Program-made: the position numbers and the translations under genes
Notes under the pieces: generated by a model
Databases searched by the model: none
Seen by the model: the letters and a program-made list of their open reading frames with translations, nothing else
Told to the model about the DNA's origin: nothing
In this document: positions 20,403 through 31,769 of the stretch, in pieces
How positions within the stretch are numbered: position 1 is the first letter of the stretch
How the letters are laid out: every line of letters starts with the position of its first letter
From: Pilatotrama ljubarskyi
Taxonomy: Eukaryota > Basidiomycota > Agaricomycetes > Polyporales > Polyporaceae
Length of the DNA: 48,179 nucleotides
NCBI GenBank assembly: GCA_022385805.1
Contig: MU277783.1
Location: forward strand, 1-48,179
Direction: 5' to 3'

Positions 20403-22224
20403 GCACGCTTCAACGGCGTGTCAGAGAACAGCGGTGAAGTACGCGTCTACACTTGCGGCTTGCGGGTGTCGAAGGATGCGACCTTCCGGGGAGAAGGGTA
20501 GTGGTAGTTGGTAGTGTGCGTGTTGTCCGAATGCTACTAGAGCAGAAGTTAATCTCAGTGCCGCATTCCACGATGCTGTGCGGCAGCCATCGCATGAACT
20601 CACCTCGGCGTACGATGAGGGTGGTAGAGGTGGGTCGCCGATGATGGAACGACAGACCGAACTCTTCTAGTACGGGTACGAGTCGGAGAGGGGAGAGAGG
20701 AGTAGCGATGCAAACGATAGGATTTGACGCGTGGGAATCATTTTGGGGCAATTCTGAGACTGCTGTGGCCGGTTACCTAGAGAACATGCACACTGGCAGA
20801 TGGTACACGGTGCATAGCTCGATATGATCCGCGGTAGTGAGAAGGGCGTATATGCATCAGATGAATGCTTGCAGACGGAGACATAGGGCTCACAGTTATT
20901 GAACGAGCCCGGGCCGACGTGTGAAGACGTTGGCGGCTCTGAGCTCGGGACCAAATATCGGGCCACAGCGAGCCAACTCGCTATCACTCAGTGTACTCAG
21001 CTCTCGTTGTACTTGCACCGCCATGTTCTGAATGACCTTCGTCGTCAACGTGGTCAATTTTATACGAGTCAGACCAGCTCCCAATACGTCGTGCCCACAT
21101 ACCAACACTATGCGATCCGTCTTGCCCCGTCCGGAGACTGGTGCTACTCATGCGGAGAGGCGCAGTCGAACGCTGTCATCCTAGACAGGCGAGCACTGAG
21201 GCTGAATGACGTTGCCTTGCGAGTTTTGCTCCAGGAAAGCCTTGCGACGAAAGGAGCTTTATCCTCCTAGATAAAGTGCGGGAGGCATGCACAACTGACC
21301 AGGGTCATCAGCACGGCCAGTACTACGATCAGTGGACGACTAGGACGTACGTATGTAGCCGGCTTCGAGACTTGGGAACGCGTGTACGCGTCGACTGCGG
21401 GGACAGCCTTGCGCCGGTTGCCACACGACGCGACACATCCGGCTTAGGGCGTGCGCTTCATGCGTTCCTTCACGTTGGAGCGGAGAGCCCCACACTAGGC
21501 CGCTCCCACCTGTGCCTAAAGCCTTTGGCAGGCGGCGAAGGGCTACAAAAGCTGAAGTCCACATTGCACTTGATTTGCATGGCCTGAACTGCACCTACAA
21601 TTGCAGACAGGTCCTCAGCTTCACCGTTCCTCGGGCGCCCGAAACGGATGGGGACGAGCCTAGAGACCTACCATGAGCGATGCTGCGCAGAAACAATCGA
21701 CGATGTTGACGTTTTGTCGATACGAGTCTGTCCGACGAGTCCCAGTACAGTAGTGGACGTGGGACTCCCGTGGGTACCCAACCGCTGAGATCTGATCGGG
21801 ACAGCCACGCGACTTTGTGCGGGGCCTGGAAGTGATGGTACCCATAAATAGGTATGATCTTGGAGGTGGCCGACGAGAAGCATCGGCCCACGACTCCTCT
21901 GTACATACTCGACCACGAGGAGGCCGTATGCTACAGTACCGTCTATACGTATGCACCCGGCTTCGAGGTTGGACAATAGTCGCTGTTGAGAGCTCCAAGA
22001 GCCTCGCGCGCCAGCACCGTACGGAGCGATTTCGTCCGGCTTACAGCGCGCATTCACGTAATAAGTCACACAGTTCACTTGAGCTGAAAGCCTCCTGGTG
22101 CGTGGTCGAGCGAGCGATTACAGGATATAGAGGTGCGCCTCACTCTTGCCCACTCCCCGGCCGCCAAGCGTTCCTTCCATAATCTGCTGGCATTCCTCAC
22201 TACCGCTCACCGAGCTCAGCGACA
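20403..22224. other. Gene-poor interval between gene D and monooxygenase 2
   Basis: 1.8 kb. A motif of the form CGTATG(T/C)A..CCGGCTTCGAG occurs twice (about 21348-21370 and 21948-21970), hinting at a local duplication of about 600 bases. No frame shows a recognisable domain. A TATA-like GGATATAGAG around 22124 is a candidate promoter element for the monooxygenase at 22225. Confidence 0.4.
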
Positions 22225-23451
22225 ATGTCTTCCTCCTCATCGACCCAATCTCAGCCCCGCATAGCCATCGTGGGTGGAGGCCCCGCAGGCCTTGTTCTCC
22301 TCCTCACACTTCTCAGACGAGGCATCTCCGCGACACTGTACGAGCGCGAAACGGACAGAACGTCCCGCGCGCACCTCGGCGGCATGCTCGACCTCCACTG
22401 GGAGAGCGGCCAGCGCGCGCTGCGCGAGAACGGCCTCGAAGACCTCTTCAGGAAGCACTCGCGGCCCGAAGCCGAGGAGAGCAAGATATACGACAAGAAC
22501 GGCGCGCTCCTCTTCCACGATCCCGGTAACAGACCTGACGGTGCACAAGTCAACCCGCAGGCGTCCCGCCCCGAGATCGACCGCCGAGTCCTCCGCGACA
22601 TGCTGATCGACGCTGTCCCTGATCCCGGTGCTATCAAATGGGGTCATAACGTGTCCACGATACGCGCGCTGGGGAACGGCGAGCACGAGCTCACGTTCAC
22701 AAACGGCACAGTGACCGTCGCGGACCTCGTGGTAGGCGCCGACGGCGCGAACTCGCGCATCCGACGGCTCGTCTCCCCGGCCACCCCGCTCTACCACGGC
22801 ATCGTCCTCGTCGAGATCTCGCTCGCACCCGAAGACGTCCTCCGCCCCGAGAATAGCGACATCAACGAACACGTCGGCGCGGGCAGCTGCATCGTCCCGC
22901 AGGACGGCAAGGTGTGGGTCTTCCAGCGGAACGGCAACGGGCGCATCCGCGCGTACGCATGTCACCGCGCGCCGCTCGAGTGGACTCTCCCGCGCGAGCC
23001 CGCTGAGGCTAAAAAGGTCCTGCATGAGCTGTACGTGGACTGGGCCCCCTGGATCCACCACTTCATCGACCAGTGCGACGAGAGCGCGATCTACCCTCGT
23101 CCGCTGCTGCACCTCCCTGTCGGCCACCGATGGCGGCACGCACCCGGGATCACGCTTGCGGGCGATGCCGCGCACCTGATGAGCCCGTTCGCCGGCGAGG
23201 GCGCGAACCTCGCCATGCAAGATGGGCTGGAGCTGGGTCTCGCACTGGCCGACGCGGCGTCGAAAGGAGGTTTGGGACCAGAGCAGAGGGAGGCAGCGGT
23301 CGCGGCGTACGAAGAGGCGATGTTCGAGAGGGCGACGCGGGCCGCGAAGGAGACTTCCCGGAACCTTGATGTGTTCTTTGGGGAGGGCACGCCGAAGACG
23401 GTGGTGGTTCTCTTCGATTCGTTGATAAATGGCGGTGGGCCTGAGGCCTGA
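22225..23451 (+). CDS. TetX-like FAD monooxygenase 2
   Basis: Intact intronless gene, 408 residues, in the class A flavoprotein aromatic hydroxylase fold. Landmarks: GGGPAG at residues 17-22 for the FAD pyrophosphate, the ribose-binding ER at 40-41, LGGMLDLHWESGQRAL at 51-66 (matching the LGGTLDLHxxSGQ region characteristic of TetX-like enzymes), the DG motif GADGANSRIR at 171-180 and the GD motif LAGDAAHLMSPFAGEGANLA at 311-330. No signal peptide or membrane anchor, so cytosolic. It is the best-preserved of the three copies and serves as the reference for the frameshift in copy 1. It runs tail-to-tail with membrane gene E (stop codons 175 bases apart). Substrate unknown; detoxification or secondary metabolism are both possible, and no other biosynthetic enzyme is adjacent. 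The long minus-strand frame across it is a codon-bias shadow. Confidence 0.93.
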   Translation: MSSSSSTQSQPRIAIVGGGPAGLVLLLTLLRRGISATLYERETDRTSRAHLGGMLDLHWESGQRALRENGLEDLFRKHSRPEAEESKIYDKNGALLFHDPGNRPDGAQVNPQASRPEIDRRVLRDMLIDAVPDPGAIKWGHNVSTIRALGNGEHELTFTNGTVTVADLVVGADGANSRIRRLVSPATPLYHGIVLVEISLAPEDVLRPENSDINEHVGAGSCIVPQDGKVWVFQRNGNGRIRAYACHRAPLEWTLPREPAEAKKVLHELYVDWAPWIHHFIDQCDESAIYPRPLLHLPVGHRWRHAPGITLAGDAAHLMSPFAGEGANLAMQDGLELGLALADAASKGGLGPEQREAAVAAYEEAMFERATRAAKETSRNLDVFFGEGTPKTVVVLFDSLINGGGPEA

Positions 23452-23625
23452 GGGCGTACTGTGCTTTTTGGCTAGGACACTCGGATATTTCATCACACAA
23501 GGATCTCTGGTATTGCCGTGTTTGACTGCTCAATGACGAGCCAAGATGTGGGAGGTATGTCTGTGATGTACATGAACTGTTGCGCAGAGGAGAGGGACTG
23601 CAAGGGATTCTTAATGACCACGATA

Positions 23626-25032
23626 CTAGGGGGACGGAAGGGTGACTGCGCTGTCCGAAGTGTAGCAGTGCGTCTGGGATGAATCAACTAGCCAGCCGGA
23701 CAGCCCTCCACTCGAGCGCATGGAGCCATCCACGGAGCGGATATGTCCCGTACCTCTTGCAGCACCGGATACGTCAAAGGTGGATACGTCTGTGCGGGTC
23801 TGCAGAGGTAATCCGTGAGGCAGTCTCGCCGTGGTAGAGTTGACGCCGGGTATAGTGGGGAGCAGGCGAGGAACGGGAGGAACAGGTTCTTCCTCGTCGA
23901 AGCTTTTGAGGATCCGGCGAAGTGCAGGACCCACAGCGGGATCGGAAGCGTCGAGCCGCAGTGATACTGCAGGCTTTCCGCGGCGTGCCAGGCGAGGAGC
24001 CGACTTCCGGCGTTCGCTGGGACGGCGGGCTGGTGCAGCGACCTCTGGAGACACGCTCTTCCTCGTGCTCGATACCGAGGACGTGGTTCCCGAGTCACTT
24101 GTATTTGCAGCTTCGTTGAGCTGGAAGGGGGTTGGTATCGTGAATTGTGACGCTATATACGTTCACCGTGGTAAGCACAGTATCTCCGTTGAAAGGACGG
24201 ACAGGTATCCAGGACGTGATAACGAACCTGAACGCAGTCTCGACCGTCGAAGATACCAAACCAGCAGAACAAACACTATGGATAGAGCTAGTATCGTCCC
24301 AACGACCACACCCACAATGCCGCCCGTGCTAAGGGAACGAGAGGCTCCTGCTTGCTGTGGAATAGCAGACGCAGCCGCGTAGCCAGAACCCGACGAAGCG
24401 AGCGGTGCTGAGTTCGGAGAGCTGAGGGTGTTCGAAGATGAGCTGGACAGGTTCGGTACAGTGGTTGGGGCTAGAGCGGTGGAAGGGGAGGCAGTCGCAT
24501 GGGTCGGACTGGACAATGGCACTGCAGAGTCCCCGGACGAGACTGGCTGGTGGCCCGCGGTCTGAGCGTTCACATTCTCTCGGTTCGCAGATGGGATGGT
24601 TGTCCAGGTCATGGGCTGCGAGGATGATTGCGGAATCAAACTAGGGGCAGAAGTGATCGAGGTGGCCGAATTGGAGATGGGGGACGAGGCGCTGGGGGAC
24701 GGCGCGGGGGTGCCGGCCAGACAGCTGTCTGTGGAACCCCGCTGCACGGTCATGGCCCTCGTCTTCATATGGGCTCCAGTGCTGTCTCTGACCTTGAAGA
24801 AGATCGTGGTGCCCGCGGGTATGTCGCTGGGCCATTCAATAGAGTTCTCCGTGATACCGGTGAAACGCTCCAAGCGCATCCGAGGGGAGGTATCCGAGAT
24901 GACTAAAAGGACGAATGGCGGCTCGCCTCTTTCCCATGTGAACTGGTACGGGACGCATTGGACCGGGGGCTGGGCTGGGGTGTCGACTTGGAGCGCACCA
25001 GCCCTTGCAGACAAGGAGGTGACGGCAACCAT
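23626..25032 (-). CDS. Membrane protein E: Ig-like ectodomain, single TM, decayed tail
   Basis: Two coding exons (25032-24228 and about 24110-23626), giving about 429 residues; the second exon's start is ambiguous (AAG at 24111 keeps phase, the better CAG at 24121 does not). An acceptor (ACACCTCTCCTGCGCAG) sits just before the ATG, implying an intron in the 5' leader behind the TATA box at 25189. After a weak, short signal peptide come DTPAQPPVQCVPYQFTWERGEPPF, WPSDIPAGTTIFF and SCL, a long Ser/Thr/Pro stalk, the helix GGIVGVVVGTILALSIVFVL and basic residues. The tail holds a degenerate box (DGSMRSSGG, 23704-23730, same spacing as DGGVRLAGG) and stops at TLPSP, where the others have TLPPPY. 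Closest to gene F (shared DTP..PPVQC). Apparently expressed-type architecture with a lost docking module. Confidence 0.8.
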
Positions 25033-25188
25033 CGCGAAATGAGCTGCGCAGGAGAGGTGTTAATAAATCAAGAAGGGGAAGCTCAGCCCAACTCACGTAC
25101 GACCTTGGTGATCTATACCGCTGCAAGTGCCGTTGGTCCGTATTGGAGAGGTTGAGATAGTTGGATACGATGCAGGAACGATTTCCTG

Positions 25189-25194
25189 TATATA
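25189..25194 (-). promoter_or_regulatory. TATA box of gene E
   Basis: TATATA in the context CCGTATATACAGG on the minus strand, 157 bases upstream of the ATG. It is followed by a short leader lacking ATG and by an apparent 5' untranslated intron. Confidence 0.5.
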
Positions 25195-26088
25195 CGGTTG
25201 AACGACGGGCGAGGGAGAAGTAAGGGCCGACTACGAGGCTCAGTTGTGAACTCGAAGCCCCTTCGAAGGAGCGAACCGTAAGAGCACAAGCGTGCTCAAG
25301 TGCGCAAGGTGAAGCCTTGTAGTCCTTCGACCTCCGAAAATAGCTCGGAGCCTTCCATGCGTTAAACATCAACACCATGAAGGTCTTTGACAGATAGATG
25401 GCTAGACTCACGTTCTTACGGACCTTCTCGAGCACCGTAGATGCCTGACAGCGTCGCAGAGCGCCGCTGGCTCATACTCCGCGTCGTCCGAAGGGTGATG
25501 CATAGCCAGTCGAACAGTTCGTTGTAATCTGGTGTAGAATGTTGAGTAGGTTCAGGCAGCCGGGCCGCCGAAGTCGGAGCGATCTGAACATCTAGCGAAG
25601 ATCCGGATCGTCATGGATTTCATACTTGTTGGGCAGATGCATACTTGCAGCGCTGATCCTTGGAACCACGACATGTAGACGGGTCCATGGAACGGATAGA
25701 GTGGGAACACAAATGCCTCCTATCGCGTACCCTGGGTTGCCGCAATGAAATGAGAAGCCTCGAAATGTGATCGCGATCAGTCGTCCTCGATCCTTCCTCC
25801 GCTTTCATCATCCCCCGGCGAAGCCAGATAGGTACCGGGAATCTGACTGTTCCTATGGGTTGTTGTCCGAGGACTCCACAGTGGCCTTGAATCTCACGGT
25901 GGGCGTGACGGCGCCGCAAATGAGGGATGCGGGAGAGGAAATAGTATTCAAGGAGTGTTTACAACAGGCTGCGGGTGGTGTCGGTGAGCTACGGGACGGT
26001 CCACTGTGCTGAGTGGCGTAGGGAGACTTACGAGGCAGTGCAACAGCGCATGCACGCACATACGCGATGTCATTGAGAAGCAAAGATT
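25195..26088. other. Interval between genes E and F
   Basis: About 0.9 kb upstream of E and downstream of F. No gene, RNA or repeat is recognised in it. Confidence 0.4.
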
Positions 26089-27607
26089 TCAATACCTGCT
26101 GTACGGAGGTGGAAGGACTGATTGGACATCCGACGAACTGTCAGAAGAGTCCAAGACATCGTCCGGGTGCCCTCCTGCAAGGCGAACGCCCCCATCCGTC
26201 TCATATATGCGTTCCCTCCCCGCACGAGCTCTCACTTCGCTCGCCTCACGACGAGCGTCAGAGGTTCGCAGAGTGTCTGTACCTCGACTGAGGCCGTAAT
26301 CGGCCCCGGGAGCCTCGCTAGGGGTACACTCTTGACCAGGTGCAACGCCAGGACGCGTGCTCTGCGCCGCTCTCCTAATAGATGCGTCCTTGGTCGTGGT
26401 CGTCAAAGAGGTCCTCGGCGGTTCCTCGCCAGTCGCACCGCGGTCAGCAATACTCTCGCACTCAGACGCCTCCGCTTCGATTGCAGATGCAGCAACTAGA
26501 GTGGTGCCGAGCATACTGCACTCTGAAGTGCGAGTCGGTGGCGCATGTTCACTAGAGGACATTGGATCGGCGGACGAGGCGGCTTTCCCTTCTTTGGACT
26601 TTGATGTCTGCTCCGCTTCTGCAATACACCGGAAAGTCCTGGACTGTACGAGCGAGCTCGGAGTGTGTTCCGCATCTGTATGAGGGCCTAGTTAGCGCAT
26701 GACTTAAAGGCACGAATCCAGACGAACCGCGGGGACTTTTCCTGCGTCGACGACGCCAGATTAGCAGCGCGAGCAGCATGCATAACAGAATCGCTACGCC
26801 CAAGGCGATTCCTACAATCGCCCCGATGCTGAGTACGCCCGCGTGCCGTTGCTGTACAGAGGGAGGCGCGGCCGCATTCGTCGGACCGGCTGAAAGCGTT
26901 TGTCCTGCCGAATCCGAGGTCGTCAAGGAACTGGTGGATGGATCCGACACGTTCCGCGTTGGTGATGATGGGGACGACGGAACCCTGGCGCTCGCGGGGC
27001 CAGTGGGAGCCTCAGGGTTCCCTGTGGACGCACCAGGGATCTGGCTGGCAGCGATCGGCGCCGTCTGCGTAGCCGTGCCCCCTAGAGAAGACTGGTCCTG
27101 TGTAGACTCTGCGATGGACGTCGCCTGTGAAGGATCCGGTTGGGAGGGAGACGTGGGAGCGACAGGGAAACCGGTCTCCGACGACGCGTGCGTAAGCGAA
27201 GGCGAAAATGTGGATGGGCTGGTGAGTTGGGCAGGTGGTGAAGGGACAGTGCTAGGCGGGCTGCTCGACGACGGCTCAGCTCCCTTGGCCAAGCAGCTGT
27301 CGTCAGATCCGTTCTGCATGACGAGGCTTCCGGTCGTAGCAGACGCTCCAGTCGCATCCTCGATTTTGATGAAGAAGGTAGTCCCAGCAGGGAGGTCGCT
27401 ATCCCAGCGGAATGACGGCCCATTGATACCTGGAAAGCTCTCGACTGGACTGCCCTCCGGCGAGTCGCCCGTTATGATCGAGAAAGTGAAGGGAGACGCA
27501 GTGCCGTGCCATGCGAAGTCGAAAGAAACGCATTGTACTGGCGGTCGAGGAGGGGTATCGACCACTAGACCGAACGCTCGGACGCCAAGCGCGAATGATG
27601 AGACCAT
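26089..27607 (-). CDS. Membrane protein F: Ig-like ectodomain, long mucin stalk, single TM, RLAGG-PPPY tail
   Basis: Two exons, 27607-26728 and 26675-26089, joined in phase across a 52-nt intron with GCTAAC branch and ATACAG acceptor; 488 residues. The upstream in-frame GTG is not needed: the ATG at 27607 starts MVSSFALGVRAFGLVVDTPP, then RPPVQCVSFDFAWHGTASPF, FRWDSDLPAGTTFF and SCL. The stalk of roughly 150 residues is rich in Ser, Thr, Pro and Ala, predicting heavy O-mannosylation. The helix IGAIVGIALGVAILLCMLLA precedes RRRRRK. The tail carries DGGVRLAGG (26170-26196), then an acidic Asp/Ser run and the terminal LPPPYSRY. Intact by eye: the best full-length example of the module order. A TATA-like element lies near 27913-27919. 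Sister of E at the N-terminal side, but with an undamaged tail. Confidence 0.87.
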
Positions 27608-28637
27608 CCGTTGCGGTCTTCGACCGCATCCATTGCTTTCAGTACCGCTGAGTGTTCTCAAGAGCGACAATGTACTCACAAGCGACTGCAGCGTATGTCT
27701 GACTTGGCGAGCCCGTGTAGTGCCCCCGTGCACAATGCTGCTTGTGGGATTTACGATGGCTGTCGATAGGAGAAAGAGCGGCGTTCACAACCAGTATGCC
27801 TCAGCCTCAGATGACCCAGAAGTGACTGGCGGTATAGGCAATGAACGGATGGGTCCTTCCAGGCGCGGCCTCGTACTGATCCTGGAGGAGGGTTCGTTCG
27901 ACGAACCGGAGAGTATATGAGGGCATCGCGCTGGAACGCCAGCTTACCAGTATTAGCCAGCCTTGTACCCCTGTGCAGCCATCAGCCGACGAAGAATGTC
28001 AGATAGCCGCATTGGCAATTCCTCTGTGCTCACCAACATGTACCCTACTCATGATTGCCCGTGTCATGTCCCGGTGCCGCCCAAGGATAAAATCCATGTA
28101 CACATACACTGGGTACCCGTCCCGCAAGACGCAGGATATGCGGATGTCAGGATCCACGGTCTTCGAGTATCGCCCCATGTCCCGCCGCGGCGCTGGTAAA
28201 CGCTGTCAGGCCTCAGAACCCACCTTCTCGTAACCTTACAACCGCTGTCGACCATTGTTCCGAGGGACAAAGGCGAGAACTTTGGGACTGGCAGACCCGA
28301 ATAGCTGCCCGGAGTTCTTTGATATCAAGCGCGCATGGTCCCGGAACCTTTCGCATGCACGTCAAACACTTGAACTATGTGAGAACGGCGGAATCCGCAA
28401 TCACAAAGTCGCAAACTTCGCGATACATGCTCATCAACGCTGGCAACACCAGCTGCTGGTTGCGAAAGTCGGGGCATATGAGAACATGATGCCGTGAACG
28501 GCAGGTGCATCCAGATAGCCTAGGTGTTCATAAGCGTTTAATTCCGGATCCTCGAGCGCGCAGCAGAGGAACTCACATAAAAGCACGATCACCGTCCGAG
28601 GAAACCCGAATTCACCCTCCGAGTGTTGACAAGCTTC
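27608..28637. other. Upstream region of gene F and interval to gene G
   Basis: A leader with a possible intron (GTGAGT near 27680) and a TATA-like sequence (minus strand, about 27913-27919) belong to gene F. From 27960 to 28637 nothing recognisable is seen apart from short frames without domain features. Confidence 0.4.
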
Positions 28638-30497
28638 CTACGCTTCAGATGCAGAGCTCGGATACTGCGCGTACGACGGCGGCATCGTAGAGCTCTCGCT
28701 CAACGCTCCTAAAACGTCGTCGTACGCCGCGGGTGTCCACCTCTGTGTGTTCTCGTCGTCGGGCCGACCTCCTGCAAGGCGTATGCCGCCGTCCCGGGAT
28801 CTGCGAAGCGCGCGGAAGTACAAGGGCCTGTACGAACTCGGTCCAGATATCGCGCCCTGTGCAGATTCTGGTGACGATGGGCGGGCGGTCGTTAACGGAG
28901 TAGACGATGCAGCAGCCGAAGCCTGGTTGTGGGCTGACGGCATTGACAGCGCACGCGCGAACCATGCCGAGCGCGATACCGGTGGAGTATGCAGAGGCTG
29001 ACTGTGAGGTGATGGGCGGGTCGTCTCTGGCATGCTGGAGACGTTCACCAATTCTCCGCCAGGCGAGGCCTGTACATGTTCCTGAGGATCGCTTCGAAGA
29101 TTAACTCCTCGTCAGCTGGAGATGCGTTGAAATGTGAAGCTTGGCTCGCAGAGATGTCACTGTACGGAGTCGGATGAGGCGCTGCTTCATGTGCGCGGAA
29201 GAGGGCGAGCTGCTTCATGGTGCGTGAGTCTGCCAGCTCGCTACGAGCATGCCCTACAGAATGCCGCGTTGACGACGGATAGCCGCTCTCGTCATGCGCG
29301 CTCGCAGGCGTATACGGGACCACCGGTAAGGCCAGTACCCCATACTCTGCCATAGCAGGTGGAGAACTCGGGGAACGGTCTTTGCCAGCAGGAGGGGCCG
29401 AAGACGACGGCTGATCAGCTGCATGGGCCACATACCCGCACGACCCGGTCCGCATCCGCAGTCAGATAATGCTGAGAGAATATATGCCGCGGACGTACCG
29501 AACGGAGTGGCGGCGAGAGACTCCGCCGCTCGCTGCCGGGCTTACGCACGCATACGGAGCCACCACAACGCAGAGATGGACAAGGCAACACAGCCTAGCA
29601 CGCTCACGACTATCCCAACAATCATGCCGGTCTGTGAGGGCTTCTCTGCAGCGACGCTTACAGGTGCGGGCGTCCCGGTCGGTGTGGCACTTGTGGTCGG
29701 AGCAGATGTCCCGCTCCCACTTTCCGGCGGAGACTACGTATAAGAAAGAGTTTCAGGGGATGCACAGACGACTGCATTGCACGCACTGATGCAAGTCCCG
29801 CATTTGCACTAGAGGTGGCACCGGCCGAGCTCCGAGAAATTTTCGTTGAGGAAGACTGCGCACTAGACGCACTGCTTGTTGCTGGCGTTTTCGTGGGCGT
29901 GGATCCGGCCGAGCCAGCTGTACTAGCCGGAGGCCGCGATGTAGTCGTGGTAGATGTCCCGCTAACCGGGGGCGTGGCCTCAGTGGTCGGATTCCCACCA
30001 GGAGGCTGGCTTGCAACGGTGAACTCCATATAGTCGAACCAGAAGAAGGCGCCAAAGTTCGTCACAGTAATCAGATGTTGTGTCGGCGAGAGCGAGCGAG
30101 AGGTATAGACGAGATCACGGTCAGACTGAGCGTTGACGGGATCGGACGTCGTCCAGAACGTCGGCACGCCACCATCGATGGAGAAGGACGCGTTGGAGAG
30201 GTATGTCCCGACAGGACGACGGGATACGAAGACCTTGATCTGCGTGCCTACAAGCAACCAACACCTCCGTCGGACAGCTCTGAACAATGACGTGCTCGGC
30301 CCTACCTATGAAATCGAAGGAGACGCTTGCGCCGCTTTGGTTCGTCCACGCTTGATGGCTCCCAAAAGTGAGCGGATCGCCGTCCGGGATCCAAGTCCAG
30401 TGAACATGCCAAAATTGGTATCGTCCACATCCTCGACCTGCGCCAGAACATACGGTAGCACGGCAAGCACGTAGACGACCCAGACACGCAGCAGCAT
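28638..30497 (-). CDS. Membrane protein G: carbohydrate-binding-like ectodomain, single TM, RLAGG-PPSY tail; frameshifted
   Basis: Signal peptide MLLRVWVVYVLAVLPYVLAQ, then VEDVDDTNF; the frame then breaks at the AAAA run 30411-30414 (TTTT on the coding strand), where one missing base would restore WTWIPDGDPLTFGSHQAW. The ectodomain continues across an intron (30248-30305) with FDFIGTQIKVFVSRRPVG, FSIDGG, LVYTSRSLSPTQHLITV and FDYMEFTV. This pattern is that of the common mushroom membrane proteins with a galactose-binding-like beta-sandwich, unrelated to A-F. Exons 30247-29787 and 29733-29556 encode the stalk and the helix MIVGIVVSVLGCVALSISAL followed by WWLRMR; the tail resumes at 29418. 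The frame changes again near 29080, probably another small intron. The tail has DGGIRLAGG (28767-28793) and PPSYAQY (28662-28682), followed here by seven extra residues. It shows that the tail module is portable between ectodomains. Confidence 0.75.
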
Positions 30498-30620
30498 CGT
30501 GCAGGTAGAGAGCGCAGAAGGAGAGGAAGTTGGTCAGAGAGGGGTGGCGAGGTGATGAGGAGCCAGGACATAAGGTGACAAGCTTGGGAATTCGACCCTC
30601 CACTGCTGGTCAGTTCCTGA

Positions 30621-31519
30621 CGCTAGCGGGATGCCATACAGCTCATCCTCGTGAGCGTTTCAGCGGATGAGCCGACCGTTGCTCGCCCTGGGCGTCGCCG
30701 TAACAGCAGAGCTGAGAGCGGCCAGGTTTTGGTCCATGAAAGAAAACGATGTGAGGTGTAGAGACGATGGAAGGTCATGCGGCTACAGGTGCGTGGGGGC
30801 AAGGATAGCGTCTTTGAACACGATTGAAGATCAGTAAAGCGCTGACTTCGGCTATGAGTACCGCCTACTTGAGGTGTCTTCGAGCATACCATGAGGCAGA
30901 GAGAGCATGTCCGCTTACCTGGCTCGGGCGAGGCGCACCTGCCATATTCAAGACGCCTTTGACCGCTCAACCGGAGTGTACTTCGGAAAATCACGAGAGG
31001 CCACCTACCTGATTCAAGCGCGAGCACCGTACTGCAAGTAGACAATGAGACGAACATGTAACCACTGTGGGTTTATGAAGACAGCATTTTGAGACACAAG
31101 TACTTACACAGGAGACAGGCATCCACTGAGAGGCGAGCGACCCCATAGAGACAGATCCACGCGCAGTCCTGCAGCGGTCACCGAGAGCCCTACGACCTGA
31201 CCATGGCACAGCGGTTCGTAGTCGATACTGTACGCAGCAGGTTTGGGGTTGTGAACACGAGCTCGAGAGCACCAGACTGGTAGTGAGAGATACGGGTGGC
31301 ATCTTGGAGTGTATACACTTCGGCAATACAATATTCAATACGCAAAGGCCTACGAGGGTTTGCGCGAGCGGGTGTGTGAAGAGACGGCCGGTCCACGTCA
31401 GAAACATTCGGGAAGTTCCAAGAGGATTGCTGAGCAAGACGAGATAACACGCAATCGTGCGTGGTCACCACCCAGATGACCAACACCAGCATCGGCCACG
31501 AGAGCGGACCAATTTGCAT
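30621..31519 (-). CDS. Unrecognised signal-peptide-bearing gene, divergent from the superoxide dismutase
   Basis: An ATG at 31519 opens a hydrophobic N-terminus (MQIGPLSWPMLVLVIWVVTT) and an open frame with RIEYCIAEVYTLQDATRISHYQ and SGALELVFTTPN until about 31200. Well-formed donors (GTAAGT near 31112) and acceptors (TTGCAG near 31040) suggest several short exons further down to about 30621, but I could not follow one reading frame through them and see no known domain, RLAGG box or PPxY. Location next to G and orientation suggest another secreted or membrane protein of the array, possibly decayed. Its start lies 332 bases from the superoxide dismutase start, so the two share a promoter region. 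Low confidence in the 3' half. Confidence 0.35.
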
Positions 31520-31690
31520 GGCGGTAGAGTCGTCAGATGGCCATAGACGTAGATACAGCTGACAGGCCGCAGGCGGCGGAGGAATGGGTGCACAAGGAGG
31601 AGCGCTGCTCGTCGTCGAGGACGATGAGGACGAAGGAAAAGGCGATGGTCGGGATTCGGGCGGGGCGCTGCCGGGCGCCGTGGGAGGGTG

Positions 31691-31769
31691 CACGTGACAG
31701 TGACATATGGGATTACATCATTATCAGAGTGCGGTGAGGACGATCAGGAGGACGATGCGACGATAAATA
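31691..31769 (+). promoter_or_regulatory. Superoxide dismutase promoter elements
   Basis: A CACGTG E-box palindrome at 31691-31696 and a TATA-like GATAAATA at 31762-31769 lie 83-161 bases before the superoxide dismutase start. CACGTG is bound by basic helix-loop-helix factors in fungi; which one acts here is unknown. The same gap drives the divergent minus-strand gene. Confidence 0.45.

Noticed and set aside
22237..23496. 419-codon open frame on the minus strand across monooxygenase 2
   Set aside because: It lies exactly antisense to an intact enzyme with strong G+C-rich third positions, which creates long shadow frames. It has no domain and no counterpart opposite the other two paralogues of the same length.
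26778..27920. 380-codon open frame on the plus strand opposite gene F
   Set aside because: Antisense shadow of the Ser/Thr/Pro-rich stalk; composition explains the openness, and the minus-strand frame has signal peptide, domain and helix.
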